Assembly: GCA_037903475.1 (NCBI GenBank)
Contig: JBAJFG010000002.1
Span: 992,001 to 1,056,000, forward strand
DNA length: 64,000 nt
Reading direction: 5' to 3'
Source of the DNA: Ancylostoma caninum
Lineage: Eukaryota > Nematoda > Chromadorea > Rhabditida > Ancylostomatidae
The notes beneath the pieces were generated by a model. It saw only the letters and a program-made list of their open reading frames with translations, ran no database searches and was not told where the DNA came from. This document shows positions 23,090 through 38,000 of the stretch, piece after piece. The translations under genes and the position numbers were made by a program. Position 1 is the first letter of the stretch. Every line of letters begins with the position of its first letter.

Positions 23090-26000
23090 CTGCAATATGT
23101 ATTAATTAAAGGAAAATTAAATTAAAGTAGCGATTGAGAACCTTATACTAATTCGCTAATCGTTGTGATCACATTAATTCGTTGCCATACACAATTTAAA
23201 TTTGTTCATTGCTATGATTCAAGTGTGTGTCACGACGTTTTATTGTGAAATTTCTCTCTCATACCTTGATAATAACTTCTCCTCTCGGCTCGGTTTCGTA
23301 GCCTCCAACTTCTTGAAGAAGGTTATTTGCGGCAGCGGAAATATGTATCATTCCTGCTGGAAGAGTAAGTATGTATTGTATAAGCTTCCTTATGGCGTCA
23401 AATTTTGAAGAGGCCATTTTAATAGAGTGGGCGACAATTCCTTGCATGTTCTATGCGGCACGTTTACGGGCATTGGAATGTTCTTGATTGCAGCGTCACC
23501 ATTAAAGTTCAAAGTGTGTCAAAATGATTGACGTACCTCAAATGATATGCATATATGAAACAAAACCCATGTTTTTGCGACAAGAATAAGTGCACCCTTG
23601 TTTGGTGTGGGCTCACTCTTTGCTGAAGCAGTCACTGAGATGCCGAGCTATCGCACTGCATCTGCGCGGGAGCAGCTCAGGTCGACCTTGTTCCAGGTCT
23701 GAACGGATCAGCCTTTAGTAAATTGATATTAATGTGAGAGGTAGCGCTGATCTCCCTCTCCAAAACACCCACTTGGAATAATAAAGCAGATTGAAGTGCG
23801 AGCGAGAAGGAAGCCACTAGCGTGCCTTTAACACGTTTAACTCCACATCCAAATCCTACTGGGTCGAGTGCTGCAATATTTGTGATGCGCCCTGTATGTC
23901 TTGCCGCAAAAACTGTATATATAAAAGTGAAAGTTTGTTTGTGTGTGTTTGTGTGTGTGTTTGTATGTGTGCGTGTTTGTGTGTTCCGAATAGAAATTGC
24001 GGAGGATGAACCGATCGGGACCAAATTTTGCAGATAGACTCTCCACTGGCCGGCGGAGGTTATAGGCTACTCTGCACCTGGGCTTATCGATTGGTTTATC
24101 GATTATATCGATTTTATTGATTTTTCGCTCTTCTTGACCAGGGACCTGCAAGAACATGCCTACTGGGGTGCCTCAATGCGCTGAACACGAATATGACAAC
24201 CATTTTGCGACAATTTATCGATTTATTAATTTTATTGATTTTTCGCTATTTTTGATCATGGGGTGGTAAAGCATGTCTACTGGGGTTCCTCAATACGCTG
24301 AATAAGAATGACAAGCATTTTGCACGAAATATTGATTTATTGATTTTATCGATTTTTCCCCATTTTCACTCGGAGAGGGACAAAGACATGTCTTTTTGGG
24401 TTTCTCAATACGCTGAATACGAATATGACGAACATTTTGCATGAAATATCGATTTTTTGATTTTATTGATTTTTGGCTCTTCCGCCCAATGGAGCGGTGA
24501 AGACATCTCTCCTGTGGTTCCTCGATATGCTGAGTATGAATATGACAACCCCTTTGTACGAATACGTCGATTCAATGTCACCGAAATAGCTTTGCTAACT
24601 TTTCGCCCACTAGTCGATGGGAAACGTCACCTGAGCTTCGCTAACATGCTGATCACCAAAATTATGGAGATTTTAATGAATTTGTCGATGATAGTAATTG
24701 GCCTCAGCAGTATGATGTAGCCAAGGTAATAAAACACCCAAGCGAAGCCGGGTACGGCAGCTAGTCATCTATATACTTACAGTGGCAATGGCGGTGGCCC
24801 ATCTGCGGCCTCGAGAAGAACGCAGCGCAGCCGCGCCGCGCGTGACGGGACCGCCAGCTGCCGGAATGCTATTTCTAGTCGCTTTCTTACCGATTTGGTC
24901 AAAAATCCTTAAAATCGGGCAGAAAAGCTCCAGATATAGCATAACGACAGAAGAAACATCGTTTACGATGCGGGCGGCGCAGTTGCGCGGCGTGCTTCTT
25001 GAGGCCGCGGATGGGCCACCGCCATTGACGTCCACTGTATATTGATTTCTCAAGATTACAGACGTGGTCGGCCAGCACGTGTTCGCATTCTTTCATCATC
25101 TTTCATCATGGACTCGTTTGTTGTATGTTTCATCATATGTCCATAGATGAAGTCGTGGTGAAACCCGACTTTTCCCGTACCTATCGCTTATACGCAGCGT
25201 ACCCATTCCACCCCATTTCTTTCTCATTGTAGGATGAATTCATAATAGTGGATTATTTAGCAGCTCAATACGAATGCAACTTCCTTTATTTTTTGCCCTT
25301 CTCCAACAACGTTAGGTAATGGACAAGATTAAAATTTTAGCATTTAGTTAAGTAAAACATTCCATCAATCAACTTAGTACTGCGTTGATGAAGGAATTCA
25401 CAATTTTGCCGTTTTTTCCGTGCTCTAACGTATCGTTTAAGCATCAAAAAAGTTGTCTGCCAGTAGTGTCAAGGGCTTGACCACGTAACGACCTGTGTAC
25501 TAGCTGTGGTTTACGTGGATACCGTTTTACCTTGAGTATGAAGGAAGTTAATCTCTCAAGTGGGCAGGAGTTTGCAGAAAATCATTTGTCATTTGCGAAG
25601 CGCGACGAACCTGCGCTTCGTGTCAAGTTGGCTTCATGTCAAGTTGGCTGTAAAGTAACACGGGGCACGTGTCCGCGACCCAGCGCCTTGAAGCTGTGGT
25701 TCAACTAGGGATTCCTTCTTTAGAATTCACTTGGCGCAAGGTAACGAGAGACATGGATATTTTTGATTTTTGGCTCAGAACTCGAATGAACTTGAGGCCT
25801 CATCGAAGCACCTCAGCGCGGCACGGTAAACCGACATCGCCTCCAAAAAGGAACCTCTCAGAGCGAAGCAATTCTTTTTTCACTACGACAAAAGAGTAGA
25901 CGTAAAAAACATTCAAGAATTCGACAGGCGTGCTCTGATCCCATCCTCCTTCCCTCTTCGGAAGGTTCAGTGATTTTCAAAACAAATCTTATTTTTAGCA

Positions 26001-29000
26001 GACTTCCATAGTTTTGGTGCCTTGCTGCTCCTAACTCTAATTCACCAGCCCCATCTGGCAAGGGTCAGAATCGTCTACGAAATAAGGGTGCTTTCTGAAA
26101 GGTGCGTGAATCCTGCGCGGAGAGGTAACTCTGTAGCAGTACCATAAGTATAATCACCTCATCCCACAAGTATTCAAAAGCAAATTGTGAGCTAAATCTC
26201 ACATCAGTTCGAGATCGCATCGTTAAACTCTGGTTGAGCTCTGATATTATTTTTGAGAAATACTACAGTACCGTGATGGTGACAAACCCAGCTCAACTTT
26301 TTGAAAAGCAAACGGAAACATATTTATGTTTCAGAACTTGTGAAGCACCCTTCAGAAGAAAGATACCAAGTTAATGGTTCACTGTTGGATCGGAGACTAA
26401 CACAGAATGTTGCGGCCCATCATAAAGGCGACACAAATAACACCCTCCCAGTTTCCCTCCTCGAAAATGGGCGAAACTAGGTTATTATATGGATTGTGTG
26501 GGAGTCCCACGTCAGCCTGTCCTCCTGCAACTGGCAAAGGACCGATGATTAACTCAACGAGTTCCAAGCCCTTCCAAGTAGACTCCCGTTCGCTTCTACA
26601 AGGAAGCGACAATGTAATAATCGTGACCAACGCTAGGTTGACGGAATTGAAAACCCAATAGGCAATTCTGAACCTAGGAAAACCAAAAGAAATGCACAAA
26701 GTGTGCACACCTCAATTATGAATAAAGTATATTGGTATGAAGGGGCACTACAGTCAACATATGGTCGATGAAAGTAAGGGTATAATTGACCCGTTACTCT
26801 GCGTACACGAGCAACCAGACGACTAATACAGCTCACAACAGGATACTCGCGCAGACATCCTTTCTCGAGATAATGTGCTGGATCTTCCTCCATTACTGAC
26901 AATAAGAATCAAGTATCCGGAAATCAAACTCTCCACAACTAGCGTGATAAAGATTTATGGTTCTGGGATGCCTATTCACCAAATATCGACAACTCGAGAC
27001 ATACATAAAATACTCCACTTGAAAGATGCTCCCCGAAGCGAAGTACAGAGTATTTCCAAGAAAACTGAGGACTACAAAATCATTGCTGGCATTTTCCAAA
27101 AAAAAATCGGCAGTAAAATAAAAAAACAGGTCAATAATCGTGCAGGGACTAATGACTTTGCCCGCCTCCAACAACTTGGCAGAAAGGGCGCGCCGACACT
27201 AGACAAAATAAGCGACCTGGTACACCTGATGGTGGCAATTGGCCAAAACATTCGCGCGAAATATGATCTACTGTGAATTGACGCTGTCCAGGGAGGTAAT
27301 GACTTCCACTTCAGAACTCGACAGTATGTGTATGGGTACTCTTCTTGATGGGAGAAGACCAACATGAAATCACGAAGAGGGCACCGAGAAGCCTCTCAAA
27401 ACTTCTCGCTTGGTCACTCAAGAAGATCGGGTTTCGTTATTTTGACTGTACCATGAGTTACCCTCAGCGTGGTAACTGGCAGCCAAAAAGCGAATATACG
27501 TCATAGCGTAAACATACTTTGCTGGTTGCTAGAAAGCGCATACACTTCAGAACCTAATCTGTCCAAATGGCATCTAATGCGTTCTCGAGTCCGACGACGA
27601 AGTTAGCTTCAACATTCTTCAGAAGTGTGATTTATCGCCACGATTATTCAACAGTCAATTTCCTGAACTTGAAGGTTGTTGAACGCTGTTCTACACTAGG
27701 GATACAGAACCAGAAACGTTTTAGGTGCCCTTTCATGGGGTCCTGTTAATCAGATCTCAGAGTGCCGGAGCTGCGACATGCACAAAAGTATCCGGAGTGC
27801 TTAATTTGCCAAGACTACTTGTGCTGGACTGGCATGTGGACACCTCACTCCATTCCAAGGCTGCATGTCCTTCCGTATCGCATACGCACACGCTCCGCGA
27901 GCGCCACGAGTCTAGCACGCCTTCAAATGTGCTTCATGGCTGAAGGAAGAACATATCAGAATGACTCTATCAACGACGAAAGAGCACATCGAAGAATCCA
28001 TAATACTTCATACATACACACCTGAAGAACAACATATATGAAGTCGGAAAGTCTCATCAATTAAGCATGGAAATCGTGCTACTCACGGATCTCCCCCATC
28101 GAGGGATCCCAGCCGGCTAGTCGCGAGGCTACGTGGCGCGTCCCCAGATGGCGGATAGGGGGCTAATCGCGGGCCAAACGCGACCTTGCGCCTGCCCTGA
28201 GACGCGGGTGGATTCAGGGGATGGACTCCCTCTCTCTGCAGTGTCGGAACGATCTATACCACCTGTCAGCGTGTGGGCATGTTCATGCATGCGTGCATGG
28301 GTGTGCTTGCTTGTCAGCAGATTGTATCCTGCACATCTATCCGACCAAAAGCCCTGCATTCAAGTGACTGGGAGGTACAAGGGAGGCGGTTCCGAGTCGC
28401 TTCCAACAAATAAGCTCCATCATACACTCCCGGGAAGCCCGGCTAACTCCCCGGTGAAATCACACTTCAGCCTTCCACGGGGAAATAGAGCCTAGCAAGC
28501 TATCTCCTGTGCGTTTACAATTTCTTCAAGCTCGACACAGCAATAATAGAGAGTGTTCTCCTGATCTCAAAAGAATCATTGGTACGGCAGCGCAGTGAGG
28601 ACGAGGTCCGAGGGGTTATCTAGGCTACCTAAAACCAGAAGGACTATGATGGCGCTCTGTAACTTCAACGCACGCACGCTTGCATCGAAGGCTTCCATCG
28701 AGGATTTGATGATGCAGGCCAGGAAGATCAGGTACGACGTCATCGGACTGACAGACGAGAAGACACCGACCTCAGAACGCCACCTTCGACACAAGAGAAG
28801 AACTGTTCCTTGAAACCTGCGACAGTAGAGGAGTTGGTGGAGTCGGTGTCCCCGTCAACACGGACTTGGTCATGAACATCCATTCGTTCGAGCAACGAAC
28901 AACCTGAATCGGACGTTTGCGATTGAGAAGATTGGATCAATGCCGTGACAATTTTCGTCGCCTACTTTCCAACATCCAGCTGCGACGAGCAGGAGATTGA

Positions 29001-32000
29001 GGCCTTCTATATGGACTTGGAGAAGTTCTACAAGGAAGATCACACATTTTTACAAAGTCATCTTTAGCGACTTCAACCACAAGATCGGCTCCAGAAGACG
29101 CCTGAAGGACTTCACTTCGGCACCCACGGCCTGCAGTGGAACGAACAGGGAGATAGACTATCTGAGTTCAAGGCTATCTGAGTTCACCATGACGACGAAG
29201 TCCATCCATGGTAACTCACAATTTCAGAAGCCAACCTCCCTTCGATGGACGTGGGAGTCACCCGGTGGAGAGTAGCATAATGAAATTGACCACATCGTCG
29301 TCAATCGAAGGTTCTGCCTGACCGACGTCGGTGTTGTACCGAAGTTCTACACCGGATCAGACCGTCGTTGAACGCTCTATCGAGAGGGTGATGCTAGGAA
29401 TAACTCACCTCAAGCGTTAAGCGCCCAACAGGAAGACCACCGACCCGAGAGAGCTCAGACTTCTTCACGAAGTCCTTCAAGGAAAGATACTTCAAGGAAA
29501 GATCTTCATGTCCCTCGAATGGACAGATTAGACGAAGACTCTGGCACGTGAGAAGGACGAATGGAAGGATTGCAGGCGCTCGCTCGGTATATCCGAATAT
29601 CAACGGAAGTCAAGGTGATCAAGGTGATCATGCTATCCTAGTCCAGCGGTTTCGACATCCACATCGATGACAGTTGGAAAGCAGCTGTCAAGTGCGCAAA
29701 TGCCATGTATTAAGTTGGGAATTCTCAATTTGTTTTCAGTGCGATCTTTCAAATCGTTTTTTTTTTCACGGTGGTCTGAGCTCTGCTTGATATGCCATCA
29801 CTTTTGCAGCGTAGGTTTGCTCTTTGCCACTACCACAACTGCGTTCTTCAATTCTTCTTCTTGTTTTCTACAGCATGGAATGTAACCGTACAAATAGACA
29901 AAAATGAACCCCTCCGCCACCGTTCAACTCCAATAGTGGGTCGAAATAAACTGAAGAAGCAGAAATATCAGCCACGTCTATATTCGGTAGAAAGCATTAG
30001 AAACCTATTCTATTAAGATAATACTGCTGAAAGGACAGCATGGAAGTGGTATGCACGCTTTAACTGGGCAATTCTGGCTTTGAAGTTGCTCATCGTGGTG
30101 GGTGCCCAGTCTGTGGAACAACGGGACAATTATCCGATAATGTTTAGATGTAAAGAAAAATCACTGCTCATGCTAGTCTCAACAATGTGTAGGGTTAGCT
30201 AACGCATATCGTATAAGACCCTAAATTGCTCGATATGACATTATACTTCACACTGAATATGCTCGTTTTCTCTGCGCAAATTAATTATTCACCGAATTAA
30301 TTAACAGGAAACTCGGACGTAGGAGATTGGGCATTTCCACTGTTGCCGACTCCGCAGGTCTAGTGCAGTCACATACCGTTTATTTTATTTAGTTCTTTAT
30401 TCATTTCATAAATATTGATTGAAGAGTTGCGGTTGCGGGCCTTGGGTCGTATCAAACAATGTAATTTTTTGTGGACACGGGGCTGCGAAGCTGCCAGTCT
30501 CAATTAATATTAAGAGACAAGGAGAGGAGCCATGTAAACGAACCGGTGTGATTGACACTGCTCGTGTAAAACAGTAGTTTCCTGAGTGCAGCTCATTCAT
30601 TCTTCCTAATCTGGTAAGTGCTTTCAAGGAGTAAATGAAATAAATTAGAAACTTCGCTGTGTGACCCCAGCGTTGCCCAATAAATGGATTTTTCACTCCT
30701 ACACAACACCGTCCAGGCACACCCTGCACGACAGATTCTTCACAGGTTGGAGCAACTGAGCTAAGGAGCTTGGACTCCTACATCACTGACTACCCTTTCC
30801 CCGAGAACCTGGACGACTTCTTCCGGGAGAATTTTCTCGAAGACTAAAGTGATACCAAAACTGCCCTCCGAAAGTTATTCGATTCTAGAAGGTCCCATCA
30901 GAAATGCACGGTAGTCGGGGAACATCTACCTTATTGCCAATATATTCAATATTTACGGATATCCACTATACCAACCACCAAATAAAACATGAATGGAAAC
31001 CCTTGGGAGAAGAGCAGTTGTAGATATGCTTTGCTCATGTTGCCAGCCCTCTGCGACTGTATGATAACATATCAGATTTGCAGTGGCGGACGCAGAAAGT
31101 GGGCGAGGGGGGGGGAGTGGGGTCTCTGCCGCTTTGTAGACCCAGATGAAAGATAAAACTAATATAAATATGAATTATTAATATTTGTGTTAAAAGTAAT
31201 AATGAAAATAAACAATTCAAAATTAACTAATACAAGGTTTTCATTTGTATTGTAAAGTAATTTCGAAAATTTGGCGACCCATTCTCGTGGGGGCGCCCCT
31301 CCCTGCGTCCGCCCCTGCAGATTTGCTCCTTTTTTGGCTTTATCTGGGAAGCTGAGACAGATCCTAATTAGCAACATAAAAAGGTCATAAAGTGAATAAA
31401 ACAGCTGTTTCCCATGGAATTAACATCAAAAGATGGCTGGCCCAATGACATCCTGGGATGTTGAGTTTCGTCTCAAAAAGTTACGGTCCAGAGTTCGAAT
31501 GAATGCAACACTACTGCCATCTATTCGTTGTATTTTCTTGTTCATTTAACCAGCAAGGGTTCATTTTCCTGAAAAGAAGGGTCCAAGTAGTCGGTCTGGC
31601 GTTTCATGTAAGTTCCCTGGGTCTCGAAGCAGTCAATTTCGTGTTTAAGCGGTATTTTTCGACAGAATTTTCATCCGAACCGGTGTGATTGGATGATCCA
31701 AACCCGTACAGATACCTAGACAGCTGGGAGATCCCCACAAGCAGGTGAAGTATCTCAAGGGACAGAATTTTCCAACACCCAATTTGTATTAAGGGCGGGT
31801 TCCGTTGAGGTCGTGTTTCTAAGTTGCCTCCAATTTTACTCTAATGAATTTTGCAAACTACCTCAAAAGTCTTTGAATACTGCTTGGTCGTTACTAACGA
31901 AAACAGTGAGCTAAACATTTCTTTCCTCAAGGATGTGGCTGTCCACGCCAATCCCTCATAAAAAGGACGATGAAAAGCACACTTGGTATGATGTATTTTC

Positions 32001-35000
32001 GTTCAGATTTTGTGTATTAGGTTGTCGGGAAATTTCTCGCGGTTTCCAAAAGTGTGATTTCTTCAACTCAAGGTCACCTTGCAGCAACATGCCTTATGTA
32101 TTATATGAATAAGGAGGCCTGGTATGTGCAAGTTTATTAGTATCATTATCTATGAACTCCTGCAGAACCCTTTCCAAGAAAAAGGAGCTTTCAAAACACT
32201 ACATTCGCGGCATTTTCGTATACGATTTCAAATCTAATGAATTAGCAGCCGCATCCAGTCGATACATTAGCATTGTATTAGGTGCGTGCAAAAGTTCCGG
32301 GGCAGTCGCACCTAATTTTTTAAAACGCTATAACTTCTCTCAAAGTGAGCAATTTTGTTCAAGACAAAAAGCGTTGGAATCTGCGTAATGCTGCCAATAT
32401 GGCACAGAAGATTTTTCCAGAATTTAAAAATTTGACAGGCCCACACCTGTAATAGTGGTGCACGTCGTTTTCCAGTAGGGTCTGTTCATTAAAAGTTTTA
32501 CAGCGCAGGCAAAGCCATAGAAGGTTGAAATAGGGGTAGCCTGTAAGAGGCAGGCATAAGGACTAATATAGGTTAGGCTAGAGTTTCGAGGCACGAATGG
32601 CCAATTCTTTATACGGTTGACACTGCAACATGCTGGTCTGCGTCAACCCACAGCTGGGTCAGACCACATATTTCCGCCTGTGTCGGCCCTATGCTCAAGA
32701 ATTCTCCCGTGATTACTTTAGGGAAATGACATTACTATAGGACGATTATTGTATATTCATTAGAAAAAATTCATTGCAGATGAATCACGTTGCTGACCAT
32801 AAGAGGTCAAAATTTTTTTTAAAGAAGGTGGTAATGGATCGGCTATTTTTTAGGTGGGTGGCAGGAGCCCGGACTTTGCGATGACCCTCTCCCATTGTCG
32901 TACCTGACCCATTCTCTATGAACAATAGCAATTCTTCTATGAAACGAATTGTTAGAAAATCTGAAGGTCGAATATCTGCAGACTTGCCAGTGTGGACGTT
33001 GGTGCTCTTCGCTCAACTTACGCAAAATCCATCTACTCACCTTCCCCTTCTTATCGATTTTCTTCTAGTGACGGGACATTGTTGACTCAATCCCCGTGAT
33101 GTCTTGCATAGTCTGCACAAGGTCTGGTTCAACCTGCTCTTTCCTGCCGCCTTTGCGATGACCAAATCTCTGACCAACTAGTGAAGCATTCTCCAGGTTC
33201 TCATCTCCGCTCAGAATTACAAGGAACCCTCAAGCACCTGGCATTTTAGAGAACATACTCTCCACAAACGCATTACTGATGCTATGGGTCGCTTTTCTCA
33301 TTGATCATCTAGATTTGATTTCATAAAGCGAAATTTACCAAATAATTGCACAGCTCATATCATTGGTTTTACACCCAAAATAGAGCAACGCTTTGACATG
33401 GACCGAAGCCAAAATTGATATAGGTAGCCCGTATTTTAGGCTACCAGCATACATGAAAACCTTTGCAGGATATCACAAACGTAAGGAGCAAAACGACGTT
33501 GAACGGTGAAATACCAGCAACTGCCCCGGAACTTTTGCACGCACCTAATATTTGGGGATGGACGTCCTAACACATTGCAGAAGATTGGTGCAGACGCCTT
33601 TGCGTTGGTGTGGTAAACCCCAATGTTTCACGCGGACGGGATGTGCATCCGGAGTCGACAATGATCGAGTGTGGCAGTTGGCAGATTCAGATCCACGTTA
33701 ACTATGCGTGGAAGAGCACAAGTCTTGGATGCTACCTTTACCATCATCGCCGATCATGTGCGTCAGGTGGGCAGGACATAAAAGTTATCACAGTGAGCCA
33801 CGATGATCCGCCCGAACACGATCGCTAGTGACGTGGAGAGGTGGCTACTGATTTGCCGTCGTACACGAGCATTGGGAACTGAATGAAGCCCATCTTCGCT
33901 AGAGATGAGGAATGGTGTCTGTACCTCAACACCAAGCACCAACGACGCATGGTTGACAAGATCGAGCAGCTTGCGCCTCAGCCGAAAGCAGGCCTTCACT
34001 CTCTAAAGTAATGGCCAGTGCTTGGTGTGGCTTCAATCATCCGCAATGAGCCACTGTTCTGCTACACCGCCGTCGTAGTCAACCTGTGCTGTCAGCATCA
34101 GGATAAATTAAGTGCGAAAATCGCAGAGGAGCGCACGAATCGCAGCACAATCTGATTTCTGATTCGAAGATGCTCTTCCTCACACTACAAGATTGACGTG
34201 TCAAAGGCTACTCAACCTTGTATTGAATGTGTCGACTTGATATCGTACAGTGCTGACCTTGCCCCAAAAGTTTACCACCTCCTACCGTCGCTCTCTAACG
34301 TTATACAAGGAAAAGCGTTCAATGATGAAGGTGACTAGGATCACTGGCTGAACAACATTTTCGAGATTCATTTCCTAACGTGTTTTCCTTTTTTATAGAC
34401 AATCAGTAAAATCTAATGCTTCAAAAACGGCGAGAACTTTCTCGACAACCTAATATTTGTAATAGGTGCGTGCAAAATTTTCGAAGCAGCTGGTGATAGT
34501 TCACCGTTTAACGTCGTTTTGCTCCTTGTGATTACGATATCCTGCAACGATGTTCATGTGTACTAGTAGCCTGTAATATCTGCTACCAACAACACTTTTG
34601 GCTCCAATCTATGTCACACCATCGTTGCGTTTTAGGTCTAAAACCAGAGCTATATGTTGTGTAGGGAATCTTCCCCAAAATAGCACGGGCTTATGGCTTC
34701 TCAATCATTGTAAACGCAGATGAGAGATTGGAAAGTGCTCCATTGCCTGGTTGGCAATTTGAGCATCAAAGAGACGTCCGGAAATAGCGATCTGAATATG
34801 CAATTTGCGCACGCCACTACGGGACATTTATCAAACCATGTCACATCACTTGGCGGAAATCAGTAAGAAGGGGAAGATGAGTAGATGGATTTTGAGTGCC
34901 TGCAGCGAAGAAAACAAGGGCACATTGAGTTGATTGGTGCTGAAATTCATCCGCAGCAACTCGCCTAAGACTGAAGATTTTTCCATTTAGGGGGTGCGTC

Positions 35001-38000
35001 TATAATTATGGCGCAAACGTTATAAAATTTCTGTTCCCCAGACTCGAATTCTCCGAATTTGAAAGGCGATTTTCTCAACAATATTCAGTATGATTTATGA
35101 TTATCTTAGCCTATGAGTGCAGAAAATCTCCAATGATTCCTTTCCACTTGTATCGTTATGCGAGTTGTTGATTCGAGCAGCATCCACACAAGACTTCAAT
35201 GTACGATGAAGGGTGACTTATCTGCAGTGAGAGCTGGCATAGGTGCGCGAAGCGGTTGTCTCTAGACTCAAAATTGATTTTCCACTGACTGCAAGTAACT
35301 TTTCCTAGAAGTCCAGAATGGTGTCATACTGGCCGAGAGGGTGGACAGATTCGATGGCATAGACAACACGTTCAAGTTTTATGAACGTGCGCAAGTGAAA
35401 TCCTTTTCGGACATCTCTTGTTTCGAGCTGTCGCCGCCCCAACGAGCATAACGATGAACGACTTCGACTAAGAAAGTGTTGCCAAATATCCCAGAGGAAT
35501 CCGCTGATCCACTGGCAACGAATCAAGAAGTAGGAGCTTCCATGTGCAATCACACCATGGACGAGCTTTCAAGCTGAGAGGAATGCCACTACTTGAGTAA
35601 CTCCTCCTAGGGAGGACGGTCATGGCTACCATCCGAATACGACAGTGCCGCAGACTGGCGGCGTTTCAAAGAGAAACAGCCAAGACGGAGAACACCACAC
35701 TACCTTACCCATTTAATGGGTCAATTTTACCCTCCACTTCAATATGGAGGTGTAGAGCGAACTAGTGATGCTAAACTGACATTCCATTCATCACCGTGAA
35801 CATTCCCCTGGCTTTGCAACTTCTGATAATTTCTCCTGCCTGTTTGAGTTTTTTTTAATAAATGAGGCAATTTTTCAGAACTAATTATCGAGATAGGAGT
35901 TGTTGAGTTACAGCACTAAGAACCGTTGTTCTCGAAGAAATAAAACAGCTACCTGTCATGAAAATAATCAACTACAAAAATTATTCATAGTCTTCGACAA
36001 TGATGATTATTACGTAGCTAATTGGATTTCTTATTCGATAAGATTATCACAGAAACAAATAGAGAACAAGATTTTGGACAGGAATATTCCGCAAACCTAT
36101 AATAATAGTAGAAGATTCCTATCCTTTCTGACACAACATTTCTTAGAACCAAAGAAATAATGAGTTTTTAAAAGTGTAGATCTTCAACACTGTGCAAATC
36201 TCGCTTCCTCTGCTCATGCTTGCACACATGAACAATACGTAGACTTCTTCAATAAAAGTCAGATTTCATTTTGAGAAAAAAATACAGAAGTGAACTAACG
36301 TTTTCCATTGCTTTCCATACGACTTGCTGTATTGACGGTGTCACCAAACAAACAATATCTGGGCATTGATAACCCCACAACACCCGCAACCACTGATCCT
36401 AAACTTTTCAAAGAGCTTTTCTTCATGACGGAAATTTGTAAATTACTTTCTTTATCATAGACTCACAAGGCAGATATTATAATGCACTGCTATCCCGGAG
36501 TCTCATGTAACACAACAGTTGGTTCTTACAATTTTCCTCTCTGTATGACTCCAGTATGACAAATTCATGGTTAACTGGCAGTGTATTAACAGCTTCGTCG
36601 GACCTACAACACGCCTGCTGGATTCAACGAGCATCAACAATGCAAACTAACCAAATGGGACACATAAAAACACGACAGTACAGTAGTACACTTCCTAGGC
36701 TAACGAGAGTCACTAGAGCTGCGAAGTGACGAGGTCACATGACGAGGTCACAATCGACACCTTATGTGATAAGTTGCACAGCGTCCATGAGTTCATCTTT
36801 ATTGTTTATTTCAGGGGAATGTTGCTTTCTCTCCGAGGCCTCTAGCAGTTTCTTTTCTAGTGGAGCTTACAGTGAGAGGTGTAGCACAGTAGCTTCAATC
36901 GCTGGCAGGTGTTCGGGCCTGTGGCACAAGATGCGGTCACCTTGATCACCTTGACTCCCGTTGATCTTCAGGTATACCGATGGAAGGATTGCGCCAGCAA
37001 TCCTTCCATTTGTCCCTCTCGCGAGCCAAAGTTGTCCAGTGGATTCTGTCCATTCGAGGGACACGGAGAGCATCGTATCTATCCTTGAAGGACTTCGTGA
37101 AGAAGTCTGACCATCGGCTCGGTGGTCTTCCTGTCGTGCGCTCGACGTCCCGTGGAGTCCAGTCGCTGACGGCTCTTGTCCAACGGTTGTCGTTCAAATG
37201 CATCATGTGTCCGGCCCACCTAATCTTACTCAATTTGGCGTAAGCGGCAGCGTCCCTGATCTTCGATTGTTGACGAAGGATGGAGCTCCATCCTTCGTCA
37301 ACAATCGAAGAAATTCCAGCCTTCACTTGCGTGAGGCGGGTTATTCCTAGTATCACCCTCTCGATGGAGCGTTCTACGACGCTGACCGCATTCTCATCCT
37401 GCTTGCGCAACGCCCAGGTTTCTGAGGCGTAGGTCAAAGCAGGGAGGACGGTTGTGTTGAAGAGGTGGGCACGGAGCCTGGTGTTCTTCGTCTTCTTCAC
37501 TACGTCCTCGGTGCTCATGTAAGCTCCCCAAGCCGCTCGTTTTCTCCTGCCCAGCTCTGGAGCGAGGTCGTTCATCATGTTGACTTCCTGATCTAGGTAT
37601 ACGTAGCTGGAGCATTCGGATATGGTCGTTCCGTTGAGCGAAAATGGGGCATCCGGGACCCATCCGTTCTTCATGAACATCGTCTTCGTCAGATTCAGCT
37701 GGAGACCAATCTTTCCACACGCGTCCTCGAAGTCGGCCAGCATCTGTTCCGCTTCGCTGATGGTTGGTGTTATGAGAACGATGTCGTCAGCGAAGCGAAG
37801 ATGACTAAGTCGCCGGCCATCAACTTGCACTCCCATGCTATCCCATTCCAGTTTCCGCATGACGTCTTCGAGAGTGGCGCTGAATAGTTTTGGCGACACG
37901 TATCGCCTTGCCGAACCCCTCTCTTGACGTCGATGGTGATGTCGTCGTAGAATGGAGAAATCCTGGTCGTGAAGTTGCTGTAGAGCTCACGAAATACCTT

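Noticed and set aside
24769..25053. Ala/Arg-rich frames on both strands
   Set aside because: Explained by the GC-rich MITE 24780-25037, whose inverted ends open frames on both strands.
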